Shown one piece after another: positions 36,352-45,236 of a DNA stretch of 64,000 bases; the first letter of the stretch is position 1; every line of letters starts with the position of its first letter. The notes under the pieces are model-generated. The model was not told the origin of the DNA. It did not search any database and saw nothing but the letters and a program-made list of their open reading frames with translations. The DNA is taken from the NCBI RefSeq assembly GCF_014646255.1, contig NZ_BMNC01000002.1, positions 742,140 to 806,139 of the forward strand, given 5' to 3'. Position numbers and translations under genes: made by a program. The stretch comes from Lentzea pudingi. GTDB taxonomy: Bacteria > Actinomycetota > Actinomycetes > Mycobacteriales > Pseudonocardiaceae.

Positions 36352-36384
36352 GTGGGAGTAGCGAGCGAGGGCCGCTACTCCCAC
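36352..36384. terminator. shared hairpin between subtilase 1 and its HTH gene
   Basis: GTGGGAGTAGCG (36352-36363) pairs perfectly with 36373-36384 over 9 bases. The right arm contains the stop codon and last codons (WEWE) of the converging regulator. Confidence 0.6.
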
Positions 36385-37259
36385 TCCCACTTGATGCCGT
36401 AGACGTGACCGGCCAGGGCTTCGCGCACGACGAGGTGCGTGGAGGCGGTGGTGCCGATCCACAGCTCTCCCGTCTCCACGTCCGGTTCTCCCGGCTCGGA
36501 GCGGGAGAAGCCGTAACACCGCGCGGGCACGGCGTCGGGGTGGAACTCGACCTCCAGCACGTAGTCGCGCACCGTGCGGACGAAACTGCGGTCCGCGTAG
36601 GAGCTGTCCGCGCCGGGGTCCGCGATGAACCGCAGGTCGAGAAGGGCGGTCTCGCCCGTGCGCAGCACCCGGTCGAGGATGATCTCCGCGACGAGCAGCT
36701 TGTGCTCCTCGTCCCTGCGCACCCGGCCCACGCGGCACGACTTCTCGGCGACGATCTCGCCGGGAGAGCGGTCGGTCTCGTCGCAGGTCTTCGCGACGAG
36801 GATCCGGTCGACGCCGTCCTCGAACGCCTCCATCACCGTGCTGGAGCGCATCTCGACCTCGCGCCGGTCCGGACCGATCACCACCAGGTCCCGCACGCTG
36901 ACGTTCCGCCCGGGGTACGGCAGCAACCTGTCGACACGGGCGAGCTCACGGCCGAGATCGATCATGGCCGCCTGCCAGACACCCTCCAGCACCGCGGCGC
37001 GCTCGACCCACCGCCCCCGCGGCCGCTTGTCACCGAGGCTGCCGGTCAACGAGCCCGGAGCCACTCGCAGGATCTCCTCGAGGGCGGCGACGGCCTGCAA
37101 CGACTCCGGGCGTTCCGGACGGCTGCGCCCGCGCCGCCAGTACGACAGCGTCGACAGGCTCACCTGCAGGCCGCGCAGCTCCAGGTGGTGCTGGATCCTC
37201 TCCAGACTCAGGCCGCTGGCCTCCACGGCCTTCGTCAACGCCTCGCCGAATTCCTGCAC
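36375..37259 (-). CDS. HTH-domain regulator-like protein, copy 1
   Basis: A 294-residue protein with an XRE-like helix-turn-helix region at about residues 1-65 (GEALTKAVEASGLSLERI, STLSYWRRGRSRPERPES) and a unique C-terminal domain of about 225 residues rich in beta strands, ending GIKWEWE. Start GTG 37259 aligns with the paralogue at 38741-39622. The gene faces subtilase 1 tail to tail, and its start is divergent from subtilase 2. The C-terminal domain is unknown to me; it could sense a ligand. Regulation of the subtilases is inferred from the conserved arrangement only. Confidence 0.75.
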   Translation of the reverse strand: MQEFGEALTKAVEASGLSLERIQHHLELRGLQVSLSTLSYWRRGRSRPERPESLQAVAALEEILRVAPGSLTGSLGDKRPRGRWVERAAVLEGVWQAAMIDLGRELARVDRLLPYPGRNVSVRDLVVIGPDRREVEMRSSTVMEAFEDGVDRILVAKTCDETDRSPGEIVAEKSCRVGRVRRDEEHKLLVAEIILDRVLRTGETALLDLRFIADPGADSSYADRSFVRTVRDYVLEVEFHPDAVPARCYGFSRSEPGEPDVETGELWIGTTASTHLVVREALAGHVYGIKWEWE

Positions 37260-37336
37260 GGCCGAATGCTACGGCCCGTGATCGATTCCGGCTCGCCCAA
37301 CCACGGCGAGTACCTGAAAACGGTATCGACACAGTT

Positions 37337-37373
37337 TTGACAGTATTGAGAACCGAAGTTTCGAACCTGTTAT
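37337..37373 (+). promoter_or_regulatory. conserved promoter/operator of subtilase gene 2
   Basis: TTGACAGTATTGAGAACC then GAAGTTTC and ACCTGTTAT repeats the block at 35061-35097. The -35-like TTGAGA (37346-37351) and -10-like TGTTAT (37368-37373) keep the 16-bp spacer. The divergent start of HTH copy 1 is 78 bases away. Confidence 0.6.
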
Positions 37374-37436
37374 CCGAAGCACATGTCGCGTTAGTTTCTC
37401 CGTGTTCCCCAGTTCATTCCCTGCCAGGAGGAACTC

Positions 37437-38609
37437 ATGGCTCTTCGGCGTCATGTCGCCATCGCCGCGGCATTGGGCATCGCCTCCACGGCGATGTGGA
37501 CGCCCACCGCGATCGCCGAACAAGCAGTGCTCCCCGGTGCGGGCGCACAGGCGGTCGAGGGCAGCTACATCGTGGTGCTGAAGGACGGAGCGCGCACCCC
37601 TGCCAGCGCGTTGGCGTCCCGCTACCAGGGCAACGTCAGGCACACCTACAGCGCCGCGCTGAACGGGTTCTCGGTCACCGGAATGTCCGAACGTCAGGCG
37701 CGGCGCCTCGCGGCCGACCCGGACGTGCAATTCGTCGAGCGCAACACGTTCGCCACGATCCAGGCGACCCAGACGAATCCTGTCTGGGGTCTCGACCGGA
37801 TCGACCAGGCGAACCTGCCGCTCAGCAAGTCCTACACCTACCCGAACACCGCGTCGAACGTGACCGCGTACGTTCTCGACACCGGAATCAGGAAAACGCA
37901 TTCCGAATTCGAGGGCCGCGCGAGCGACGGTTACGACTTCATCGACAACGACTCGGTCGCACAGGACTGCCAGGGCCACGGCTCGCACGTCGCCGGCACG
38001 GTCGGCGGCAAGACCTACGGCGTCGCGAAGAAGGCCAAGCTCGTCGGCGTCCGCGTGCTCGACTGCAACGGCAGCGGCCCGTGGGACGGCATCATCCGCG
38101 GCATCGACTGGGTGACGGCCAACGGCAAGAAGCCCGCCGTCGTCAACATGAGCCTCGGTGGCAGCGGCACGAACAGCTCGCTGGAGAACGCCGTCAGGCG
38201 CTCGATCAGCGCGGGCTTCACCTACGTGCTGGCGGGCGGCAACAGCGGCCAGGACGCCTGCAACTTCACCCCGGCCCGCACGCCGGAGGCGATCACCGTC
38301 GGCGCCTCGGACCGCACCGACAAGCGGTCGATCTACTCAGCCGGCTCGTCGAACTACGGCAGGTGCCTCGACATCTGGGCGCCGGGTAGCGACATCGTGA
38401 GCGCCTCGCACAGCAGTGACACCGGCACGCGGTCCATGGGCGGCACGTCGATGGCCTCCCCGCACGTCGCCGGAGCGGCCGCGCTCTACCTGAGCGCGAA
38501 CCCGTCCGCGACGCCGGCTCAGGTGCGCAACGCCCTGGTCGGAGCGGCCACGCCGAACAAGCTGACCGACATCAGGACGGGTTCTCCGAACCTGCTGCTG
38601 AAGGTCTAG
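37437..38609 (+). CDS. secreted S8 subtilisin-like serine protease 2
   Basis: A 390-residue paralogue of subtilase 1. Signal peptide about 1-27 (AIA), I9 propeptide ([13 protein letters not shown]), catalytic Asp148 (YVLDTGI), His181 (QGHGSHVAG) and Ser338 ([12 protein letters not shown]). The ribosome-binding site CAGGAGGAA precedes ATG 37437. It forms the second copy of the protease/HTH module and has its own copy of the promoter motif. Both proteases retain all catalytic residues, so neither is decayed. Confidence 0.93.
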   Translation: MALRRHVAIAAALGIASTAMWTPTAIAEQAVLPGAGAQAVEGSYIVVLKDGARTPASALASRYQGNVRHTYSAALNGFSVTGMSERQARRLAADPDVQFVERNTFATIQATQTNPVWGLDRIDQANLPLSKSYTYPNTASNVTAYVLDTGIRKTHSEFEGRASDGYDFIDNDSVAQDCQGHGSHVAGTVGGKTYGVAKKAKLVGVRVLDCNGSGPWDGIIRGIDWVTANGKKPAVVNMSLGGSGTNSSLENAVRRSISAGFTYVLAGGNSGQDACNFTPARTPEAITVGASDRTDKRSIYSAGSSNYGRCLDIWAPGSDIVSASHSSDTGTRSMGGTSMASPHVAGAAALYLSANPSATPAQVRNALVGAATPNKLTDIRTGSPNLLLKV

Positions 38610-38717
38610 GGACTTGCCGTCGCCGCTCCCCTGCGGCGGCGACGGCCATCCTGGGCGCCCTCGATGCCCACGGCCGAATGCGGCTCGGCCGAAGCATCAT
38701 CACCACTGGGGGGCGCT

Positions 38718-38760
38718 TGCGGTGGGAGTGGGAGTAGCGGCTACTCCCACTCCCACCGCA
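38718..38760. terminator. 21-bp palindrome at the end of HTH copy 2
   Basis: The arms 38718-38738 and 38740-38760 are perfect complements (TGCGGTGGGAGTGGGAGTAG...) with one central base. The right arm encodes the C-terminal RWEWE and stop of the leftward regulator gene; the position between converging genes suggests a bidirectional terminator. It extends the shorter hairpin seen at 36352-36384. Confidence 0.6.
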
Positions 38761-39622
38761 CTCCATAGATCCCGGGCTTCGAGTTCCGCACGTGGATGTG
38801 CGTCGACGCCGTCGTCCCGATCCACAGGTCGTTCAGAGCGGTCTCCGGCTCGTGCAACGACGGCCGGGCGAACTGGAAACAGCGTGCGGGCACCGCGTCC
38901 GGGTGGAAGTCGATCTGCAGCGTGTAGTCGTTCACCGGACGCAGGAACCGCCGGTCGCACACCTCGCTGTCGGCCCCCGGTCTCATCCGGACCACGTAGT
39001 CGACCAGAGCCGTCTCGCCCGCTCTGAGCATCCGGTCGAAGAGGATCTCCGCGACGAGGAACCCCGTCGAGTCCTCACTGCGCACCCTGCCGAGCCGGCA
39101 CGGCGGCCCCGCCTCGATCGACGGCACGCCAAGGTCCGTGGCATCGGCGAGCTGGATCGCGAGGAACCTGTCGACGCCGTCCTCCAGCGCCTGGATCACG
39201 CCCGTGCAGCGGTTCGAGACCTCACGGCGGTCCGGCCCGACCACCTGCCGGTCCTGCACGCTCAGGTACGTCGTCGCCGTGGGCTGCAGCCGGTCGATGC
39301 GGGACATGACCTCGCCGAGATCGGTGGCCCGCGAGTCCCACATGTCCTCCAGGGACAGTGATTGGTCCACCCAGCGGCCCCGTGGCCGCTTGTCGCCCAG
39401 CCGGTCGGTCAGGAACCCCTCACCGAGCTCGAGCAGCTCCTCCAGGGCGGCGACGACCTTCAGCGACTCGGGGCGTTCCGGACGGCTGCGGCCGCGGCGC
39501 CAGTAGCTGAGCGTCGAGATGCTGACCTGCATGCCCCTGGCGGCCAGGTGGTGCTGGATGCGTTCGAGGCTGAGGCCGCTGTTGTCGACGGCTTTCGTCA
39601 GCGCCTCCGCGAAATCCACCAC
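38741..39622 (-). CDS. HTH-domain regulator-like protein, copy 2
   Basis: A 293-residue paralogue of the protein at 36375-37259, colinear over its whole length: HTH region with STLSYWRRGRSRPERPES, shared GDKRPRGRWV, GPDRREV, and FHPDAVPARC, and the same ending GVRWEWE. GTG 39622 is chosen because it aligns with the start of copy 1; the longer frame to 39664 has no ribosome-binding site. It faces subtilase 2 tail to tail. The role is unknown beyond probable DNA binding. Confidence 0.75.
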   Translation of the reverse strand: MVDFAEALTKAVDNSGLSLERIQHHLAARGMQVSISTLSYWRRGRSRPERPESLKVVAALEELLELGEGFLTDRLGDKRPRGRWVDQSLSLEDMWDSRATDLGEVMSRIDRLQPTATTYLSVQDRQVVGPDRREVSNRCTGVIQALEDGVDRFLAIQLADATDLGVPSIEAGPPCRLGRVRSEDSTGFLVAEILFDRMLRAGETALVDYVVRMRPGADSEVCDRRFLRPVNDYTLQIDFHPDAVPARCFQFARPSLHEPETALNDLWIGTTASTHIHVRNSKPGIYGVRWEWE

Positions 39623-39675
39623 GAGCACACCGTACGGCCCCGCACCTTCCGCCAATAGGCCCACACGGCGGGTAA

Positions 39676-39691
39676 TGAGACACGTGTCTCA
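39676..39691. promoter_or_regulatory. 16-bp perfect palindrome upstream of HTH copy 2
   Basis: TGAGACACGTGTCTCA is perfectly symmetrical and lies 54 bases upstream of HTH copy 2, overlapping the hutI stop codon. Its form resembles TetR-type operators. The cognate regulator is not evident. Confidence 0.45.
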
Positions 39692-40822
39692 ATTGGTGCG
39701 TTGCCCCTGTCGCCACACCGAGTGGGTCAACGGAACCCCGGGCCGGTAGGCCAGATGCGTGGTCGAGGGTGCGTCCAACACGTGCAGATCAGCCCGCGCA
39801 CCAGGCCTGATGACACCGACGTCGGTGCGCCGCAACGCCTGCGCGCCTCCCGCCGTCGCCGCCCAGACCGCTTCCTCGACGCTCATCCGCATCTGCAGGA
39901 CCGCTGTCGTCACGCAGAACGCCATCGACGAGGTGTACGACGAACCGGGGTTGCAGTTGCTGGCGAGCGCGACCGTCGCACCGGCGTCGAGCAGTGCACG
40001 AGCGGGCGGCAGCGACTGGCGGGTCGAGAGGTCGCACGCCGGCAGCAGCGTGGCGACGGTGTCCGACGACGCGAGCGCGTCGATGTCAGAAGCGGAAAGG
40101 TACGTGCAGTGGTCCACCGACGCGGCGCCGAGCTCGACGGCCAGCCGCACGCCGGGGCCCTCACCGAGCTGGTTGCCGTGCACGCGCAGGCCCAGGCCCT
40201 TCGCCTTGGCCGCCTCCAGCACGGCCTTCGACTGGTCGTAGTCGAACGCGCCCTTCTCGCAGAACACGTCCGCCCAGCGCACGAACGGTGCGACGGCGTC
40301 GAGCATCTCGCCGCGGACCAGGTCGACGTAGCTGTCGGCGTCCTCACCCGGCGGCACCAGGTGGGCGCCGAGGAACGTGACCTCGTCGGCCTGTTCGGCT
40401 GCGATGCGCGCGGACCGCACCTCGTCGGCCACGTTCAGGCCGTAGCCGGTCTTGGTCTCGATGAACGTCGTGCCCTGCTTGAGAGCCTCGGCGATGTGCC
40501 TGCGCAGGACCGCGGCCAGTTCCTCGTCGGTCGCGGCACGGGTCGCGTCGACGGTCACGGCGATGCCGCCCGCGGTGTAGGGCTTGCCGGCCATGCGCGC
40601 GCCGAACTCGGCGGTGCGGTCGCCCGCGAACACCAGGTGGGTGTGGCTGTCGACCCAGCCGGGCAGCACCGCGCGGCCCTCGACGTCGACGCGCTCGTCG
40701 GCCGCGGGGGCGTTCGAGGCGTTGCCCACCCAGGCGATCTCCGCGCCGTCGACGACGAGCGCGTCACCGGCGGACTCGCTGTTCGTGGTCAGCTCACCGA
40801 TGCCGGTGATCAGCACGCTCAT
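39689..40822 (-). CDS. hutI: imidazolonepropionase
   Basis: A 377-residue metal-dependent amidohydrolase that opens 4-imidazolone-5-propionate to formiminoglutamate. The metal-binding [12 protein letters not shown], the [13 protein letters not shown] motif and the NCNPGSS segment near the C-terminus are typical of HutI. It overlaps hutF by ATGA (start ATG 40822). It is the last gene of the hut operon. Confidence 0.94.
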   Translation of the reverse strand: MSVLITGIGELTTNSESAGDALVVDGAEIAWVGNASNAPAADERVDVEGRAVLPGWVDSHTHLVFAGDRTAEFGARMAGKPYTAGGIAVTVDATRAATDEELAAVLRRHIAEALKQGTTFIETKTGYGLNVADEVRSARIAAEQADEVTFLGAHLVPPGEDADSYVDLVRGEMLDAVAPFVRWADVFCEKGAFDYDQSKAVLEAAKAKGLGLRVHGNQLGEGPGVRLAVELGAASVDHCTYLSASDIDALASSDTVATLLPACDLSTRQSLPPARALLDAGATVALASNCNPGSSYTSSMAFCVTTAVLQMRMSVEEAVWAATAGGAQALRRTDVGVIRPGARADLHVLDAPSTTHLAYRPGVPLTHSVWRQGQRTN

Positions 40823-42093
40823 GCCCACAGCTCCTCGATCGCGTCCGCCAGCAGCCTGCCGACGTCTCCCAGGGTCTCGTGCACGCCACCACTCGCGACC
40901 ACCCGGCCGCCGACCACGACGGTGTCCACATCGGACGCCGTCGCGGACAGGAGGACCTGCTGCGGCAACGAACCCGCCGTGCGCGGCGTCGAGCAGCTGA
41001 TCGCCACGAGGTCGCAGGGCAGGCCGGCCTCGATGCGCCCGCCGTCCCAGCCGATCGCCGAGTGGCGGGTCGCCGTGCCGAGCAGCTCGGCCGGCGAGAA
41101 ACGGCCGCGCTGACCGGTGCGGAGACGTTCGCCGTGCTCCAGGGCTCGGGTTTCCAGCAGCGGGTCGATCACCGCGTGCTGGTCGCTGCCCAGCGACAAC
41201 GGACTGCCCGCGTCGGCCAGTTCGCGGGCCGGACCGATGCCGTCGGCCAGGTCCGCCTCGGTCGTCGGGCAGAAGCACGCGCCGGTGCCGGACGACCCCA
41301 GCAGCGCGATGTCCTCGGCCGTCAGATGTGTGGCGTGCACGGCCGTCGTACGGGATGACAGCGCGCCCGCTTCATGCAGCAGGCCGGTCGGAGTCACTCC
41401 GTACGCGGCGAGGCAGGCCTCGTTCTCGGCGGGCTGCTCGGACAGGTGCACGTGCAGCGGGGCGTCCGGAAACGCCTGCGCCACCGTGGAAAGCTCGGCT
41501 CGCGGAACCGCGCGGACCGAGTGGATCGCTGCACCGACGTGCATCACGTCGTCGGACTTCAGTTCCCCCACCCGCGAAGCCCACGCCTCGGCCGTGCCGT
41601 CGGAGAAGCGCTGCTGCACCTCGTTGACGGGCTGGTCGATGCCGCCCGCGAGGTAACAGGTGTCGAGCAACGTCAGCCGGATGCCGGCATCGGACGCCGC
41701 CTCGCGCAGGGCGTACCCGAACTCGTTCGACCTGTCGTGGACGTAGTGGAACTCGCCCACGGCCGACACCCCGGCGAGCGCCATCTCGCCGTAGACCGCG
41801 CGGGCCAGCCGGTAGTACGACTGCGGGGTGAGGCGGGAGGCCAGCGCGTACATGCCCTCGCGCCACGTCCAGAACGTGCCGCCGCCGTCATGCGTCCGGC
41901 CCCGCAGCGCCCGGTGGAACGCGTGCGAGTGGGCGTTCGCGAAGCCCGGCACGACGATGCCGTGCAACCGGCGCACACCCAGTGGAATCGTGTCCACTGT
42001 GGACACCGAGGCGATCACGCCGTTCTCGACCCTGATCAGGACGCGCTCGGCGAGCCCGGTGGGCAACCAGGCCCGCTCGCACCAGAAGTTCAT
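40819..42093 (-). CDS. hutF: formimidoylglutamate deiminase
   Basis: A 424-residue amidohydrolase that converts N-formimidoyl-glutamate to N-formylglutamate and ammonia. It has the zinc site [23 protein letters not shown] and [11 protein letters not shown]. Its start ATG at 42093 is the complement of the TTCAT flanking the mini-element, and the GGAGGA ribosome-binding site directly before it belongs to the element's left end. It overlaps hutI by 4 bases. Without the element it would overlap the upstream M20 gene by ATGA. Confidence 0.93.
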   Translation of the reverse strand: MNFWCERAWLPTGLAERVLIRVENGVIASVSTVDTIPLGVRRLHGIVVPGFANAHSHAFHRALRGRTHDGGGTFWTWREGMYALASRLTPQSYYRLARAVYGEMALAGVSAVGEFHYVHDRSNEFGYALREAASDAGIRLTLLDTCYLAGGIDQPVNEVQQRFSDGTAEAWASRVGELKSDDVMHVGAAIHSVRAVPRAELSTVAQAFPDAPLHVHLSEQPAENEACLAAYGVTPTGLLHEAGALSSRTTAVHATHLTAEDIALLGSSGTGACFCPTTEADLADGIGPARELADAGSPLSLGSDQHAVIDPLLETRALEHGERLRTGQRGRFSPAELLGTATRHSAIGWDGGRIEAGLPCDLVAISCSTPRTAGSLPQQVLLSATASDVDTVVVGGRVVASGGVHETLGDVGRLLADAIEELWA

Positions 42094-42430
42094 CGGGATT
42101 CCTCCGTGGACGCCCCGACCTTCAGGCCGGGAAGGAAAGGAAGTGGGACCCCTGCGGGGCAGGACAAGGACGGGGTTTCGCTCCCTTGCAAAGACCTCTC
42201 GATTGGACCGTTTGGCGGAGTGGCCGGTACAGTTGCCGCGCCCGGTCGGCGATAACCAAGTCGGCCGGGTCTACCGCCGGGCTGGTGGGATGTCAGGTCT
42301 GTGGAGCCTGTGTAAGACCGTGGGCGGTACACCGTCCCTGTGCTGGTAACCCCAGGCGGCAACGGGCTGTGAAGCAGAAACTCGACCCGCGAGGGAAGAA
42401 TCTCCCTGATTCAGCTGGGAGAGAAGTCAA
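42094..42430 (+). mobile_element. miniature TnpB-type (IS200/IS605 superfamily) element, tnpB deleted
   Basis: A 337-bp non-autonomous relative of the element at 52401-53778. The left end follows TTCAT (42089-42093) and aligns with the full element base by base (C...A..CCTCCG.GGA..CCCCG), including a small hairpin CCCG (42114-42117)/CGGG (42128-42131) and the TGCGGGGCAGGACA block. The right end keeps TCTGTGGAGCC, GTGTAAG and GAAGCAGAAA, a TCTCCC/GGGAGA hairpin and the terminal TCAA (42427-42430). Traces of the TnpB C-terminus remain around 42275-42316. It separates the M20 hydrolase from hutF in the hut operon. Confidence 0.82.
42298..42430 (+). ncRNA. orphan omega-RNA-like scaffold
   Basis: TCTGTGGAGCCTGTGTAAG at 42298-42316 and the later GAAGCAGAAA match the right-end region of the intact tnpB element, where TnpB guide RNAs are known to arise. 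The guide would be read from 42431 onward (GAGCCGAGGTG...), which belongs to the M20 gene. Expression is not shown. Confidence 0.5.
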
Positions 42431-43596
42431 GAGCCGAGGTGTTCGATCGTGGCGGCTAGAGCCTTGACGCCACGATCGACGTCGGCCTGCTCCGCGAACT
42501 CCGCCGGCGCGTGGCTCACACCGGTGGGGTTGCGCACGAACAACATCGCGGTCGGCGCGTGCCCGGCGAGGATGCCCGCGTCGTGGCCCGCGCCGGTCGG
42601 CAGCGCCGGAACGCCGCCGAGCGCGCCCGCGATGTCGTCCCGCAACGCGGAGTCGAAGTACACCGTGTCGCCGTACGACTCCTCGGTGATCCGCAGCTCG
42701 CAGCCCTCCTCCTCGGCGGCCTGACGAGCCGCCTCGGAGATCTCCGCGACCATCGCACGGGTGCGTGCGTCGTCGCTGTCCCGCGCGTCCAGCCAGACGT
42801 CCACTGTGGACGCGATGACGTTGGTGCCACCGGGGTTGGGGACGAGCCTTCCCACGGTGGCACGTCCGCCACCCCTGGCCGCCTTCCTGGCGGCGAGGAC
42901 GAGCTGCGATGCCGGGAGCATCGGGTCACGACGGTCTTCGATCAACGTCGCGCCGGCGTGGTTGCCCTCGCCGGAGAACGTGAAGCGCCACCGGCCGTGC
43001 GCGAGGATGCTCGAAGCAACACCCACCGGCACGGTCAGGCCGCGGCCCTGTTCGACGTGCAGCTCGACGAACTGCCCGATGCGCTTCAACGCCCGTTCGT
43101 CACGCCCGACCAGATCGGGGTCGTAGCCGGCGGCCTTCATGGCCTCGGCCAGGGTCACCCCGTCCGGGTCCTTGAGCCCCAACGCTTTCTTGGGCGAGAT
43201 GGCGCCGGTGAGCAGCCTCGACCCGAGGCAGGCGACACCGAACCGGCCGCCCTCCTCCTCGGCGAAGACCGTGATCGCGAACGGCCGGCCGGGCGTGAAC
43301 CCCTTGGTCTGCAGCACGTCAACGGCCTGCAGCGCCGACGTCACCCCGAGCGGCCCGTCGAACGCGCCGCCGCCGGGCACCGAGTCCAGGTGACTGCCGG
43401 TGACGAGCGCGTTGTCGCCGCGCTCGCCCCACCAAGCCCAGAGGTTGCCGTTCTGGTCGGTCTCCACGTTGAGACCGCGCCGGACCGCCTGCTCCACGAA
43501 CCAGTGCCGCAGTTCGAGCTCGGGCTTGTCGTAACCGTGGCGCGAGTAACCGCCGCGCTTGCGGTCCTTGCCGACGTCCGCGATCTGGTCGAGCAT
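42427..43596 (-). CDS. M20-family amidohydrolase (allantoate amidohydrolase-like) of the hut operon
   Basis: A 389-residue metal-dependent hydrolase of the allantoate amidohydrolase/N-carbamoylase type. Metal ligands are seen in TGSHLDSVPGGGAFDG, FAEEEGGRF and the C-terminal GVSHAPAE. Its place between hutU and hutF suggests it removes the formyl group from N-formylglutamate in place of HutG; this is inference. Start ATG 43596 overlaps the hutU stop (TGATG). Its last codon and TGA stop come from the right end of the mini-element; before insertion they would have read TCA TGA, overlapping the hutF start. Confidence 0.85.
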   Translation of the reverse strand: MLDQIADVGKDRKRGGYSRHGYDKPELELRHWFVEQAVRRGLNVETDQNGNLWAWWGERGDNALVTGSHLDSVPGGGAFDGPLGVTSALQAVDVLQTKGFTPGRPFAITVFAEEEGGRFGVACLGSRLLTGAISPKKALGLKDPDGVTLAEAMKAAGYDPDLVGRDERALKRIGQFVELHVEQGRGLTVPVGVASSILAHGRWRFTFSGEGNHAGATLIEDRRDPMLPASQLVLAARKAARGGGRATVGRLVPNPGGTNVIASTVDVWLDARDSDDARTRAMVAEISEAARQAAEEEGCELRITEESYGDTVYFDSALRDDIAGALGGVPALPTGAGHDAGILAGHAPTAMLFVRNPTGVSHAPAEFAEQADVDRGVKALAATIEHLGS

Positions 43597-45236
43597 CAGC
43601 CCTCCATCGGAATGCGCACACCCTTGTCGGCCGCGACCGACCTGGCCTCGTCGTACCCGGCGTCCACGTGCCGGATGACGCCCATGCCGGGGTCGTTCGT
43701 GAGCACGCGCTCGATCTTCTGCGCGGCCAGCTCGGTGCCGTCCGCGACCGTCACCTGACCGGCGTGGATCGAGCGGCCGATGCCGACCCCACCACCGTGG
43801 TGCAGGGACACCCACGTCGCACCTGAGGCCGTGTTGACCAGGGCGTTGAGCAACGGCCAGTCCGCGATCGCGTCGGAACCGTCGGCCATCGCCTCGGTCT
43901 CGCGGTACGGGGAGGCCACCGAGCCGCAGTCGAGGTGGTCGCGGCCGATGACGATCGGCGCGGACAGCTCGCCGGACGCGACCATCTCGTTGAACTTGAG
44001 GCCCGCGAGGTGCCGTTCGCCGTAGCCGAGCCAGCAGATGCGGGCGGGCAGGCCCTGGAACTCGACGCGCTCACCGGCCATCTTGATCCACCGGTGCAGC
44101 TGCTCGTTCTCCGGGAACAGCTCGAGGATCGCCTTGTCGGTCTTGGCGATGTCCTCCGGGTCGCCCGAGAGCGCGGCCCAGCGGAACGGGCCCTTGCCCT
44201 CGCAGAACAACGGGCGGATGTAGGCGGGCACGAAGCCGGGGAACGCGAACGCGCGCTCGTAGCCGCCGAGCTGCGCCTCACCGCGGATCGAGTTGCCGTA
44301 GTCGAAGACCTCGGCACCGCGGTCCATGAACCCGACCATGGCCTCGACGTGGTCGGCCATCGACTTGCGTGCGCGGTCGGTGAACTCGTCCGGCTTCGCG
44401 GCCGCGTAGTCCTGCCACTCGTCCAGCGGGACGCCGACGGGCAGGTACGCCAACGGGTCGTGCGCGGAGGTCTGGTCCGTGACGATGTCGACGGCGACCT
44501 CGCGGCGCAGCAATTCGGGCAGTATCTCCGCCGCGTTGCCCACGACACCGACGGACACGGCCTCACCGGCGGCCTTGGCGGCCAGCACGCGTTCGATGGC
44601 ACTGTCCAGGTCAGCGGCGATCTCGTCGAGGTAGCGGGTCTCCAGGCGACGCTGGGCGCGGTGCGGGTCGACCTCGATGCACAGCGCGACACCCTCGTTC
44701 ATCGTCACGGCGAGAGGCTGCGCACCGCCCATGCCACCGAGTCCGGCGGTGACCGTCAACGTGCCCCTGAGCGTGCCGTTGAAGCGCTTGGTGGCGACGG
44801 CGGCGAACGTCTCGAAGGTGCCCTGCAGGATGCCCTGGGTGCCGATGTAGATCCACGAACCGGCGGTCATCTGCCCGTACATCGTGAGGCCCTCGGCCTC
44901 CAGGCGGCGGAACTCGGGCCAGTTCGCCCAGTCCGGCACGAGGTTCGAGTTCGCGATGAGCACGCGCGGCGCCCACTCGTGCGTGCGCATCACACCGACA
45001 GGGCGGCCGGACTGCACGAGCAGCGTCTCGTCGGCCTCGAGGTTCCTCAGCTCGCGGGAGATCGCGTCGAACGACGGCCAGTCGCGCGCGGCCTTGCCCG
45101 TACCGCCGTAGACGACGAGGTCCTCGGGACGCTCGGCGACGTCGGGGTCGAGGTTGTTGTGGAACATCCGCAGGGCGGCCTCGGTCGACCAGTTCTTCGC
45201 GGTCAGTTCGGTGCCGCGGTCAGCGCGAACAGCCAT
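43596..45236 (-). CDS. hutU: urocanate hydratase
   Basis: A 546-residue NAD-dependent enzyme that hydrates urocanate to imidazolonepropionate. Family marks include [11 protein letters not shown], the glycine-rich [12 protein letters not shown], the catalytic-Cys segment [17 protein letters not shown] and the C-terminal [17 protein letters not shown]. The length equals the family standard (~550). It overlaps hutH by TAATG and the M20 gene by TGATG. Confidence 0.96.
   Translation of the reverse strand: MAVRADRGTELTAKNWSTEAALRMFHNNLDPDVAERPEDLVVYGGTGKAARDWPSFDAISRELRNLEADETLLVQSGRPVGVMRTHEWAPRVLIANSNLVPDWANWPEFRRLEAEGLTMYGQMTAGSWIYIGTQGILQGTFETFAAVATKRFNGTLRGTLTVTAGLGGMGGAQPLAVTMNEGVALCIEVDPHRAQRRLETRYLDEIAADLDSAIERVLAAKAAGEAVSVGVVGNAAEILPELLRREVAVDIVTDQTSAHDPLAYLPVGVPLDEWQDYAAAKPDEFTDRARKSMADHVEAMVGFMDRGAEVFDYGNSIRGEAQLGGYERAFAFPGFVPAYIRPLFCEGKGPFRWAALSGDPEDIAKTDKAILELFPENEQLHRWIKMAGERVEFQGLPARICWLGYGERHLAGLKFNEMVASGELSAPIVIGRDHLDCGSVASPYRETEAMADGSDAIADWPLLNALVNTASGATWVSLHHGGGVGIGRSIHAGQVTVADGTELAAQKIERVLTNDPGMGVIRHVDAGYDEARSVAADKGVRIPMEG

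Noticed and set aside
38718..38760. Mobile palindromic repeat
   Set aside because: The palindrome encodes the C-terminal codons of HTH copy 2 and has a shorter counterpart in copy 1, so a terminator built into the coding end explains it.
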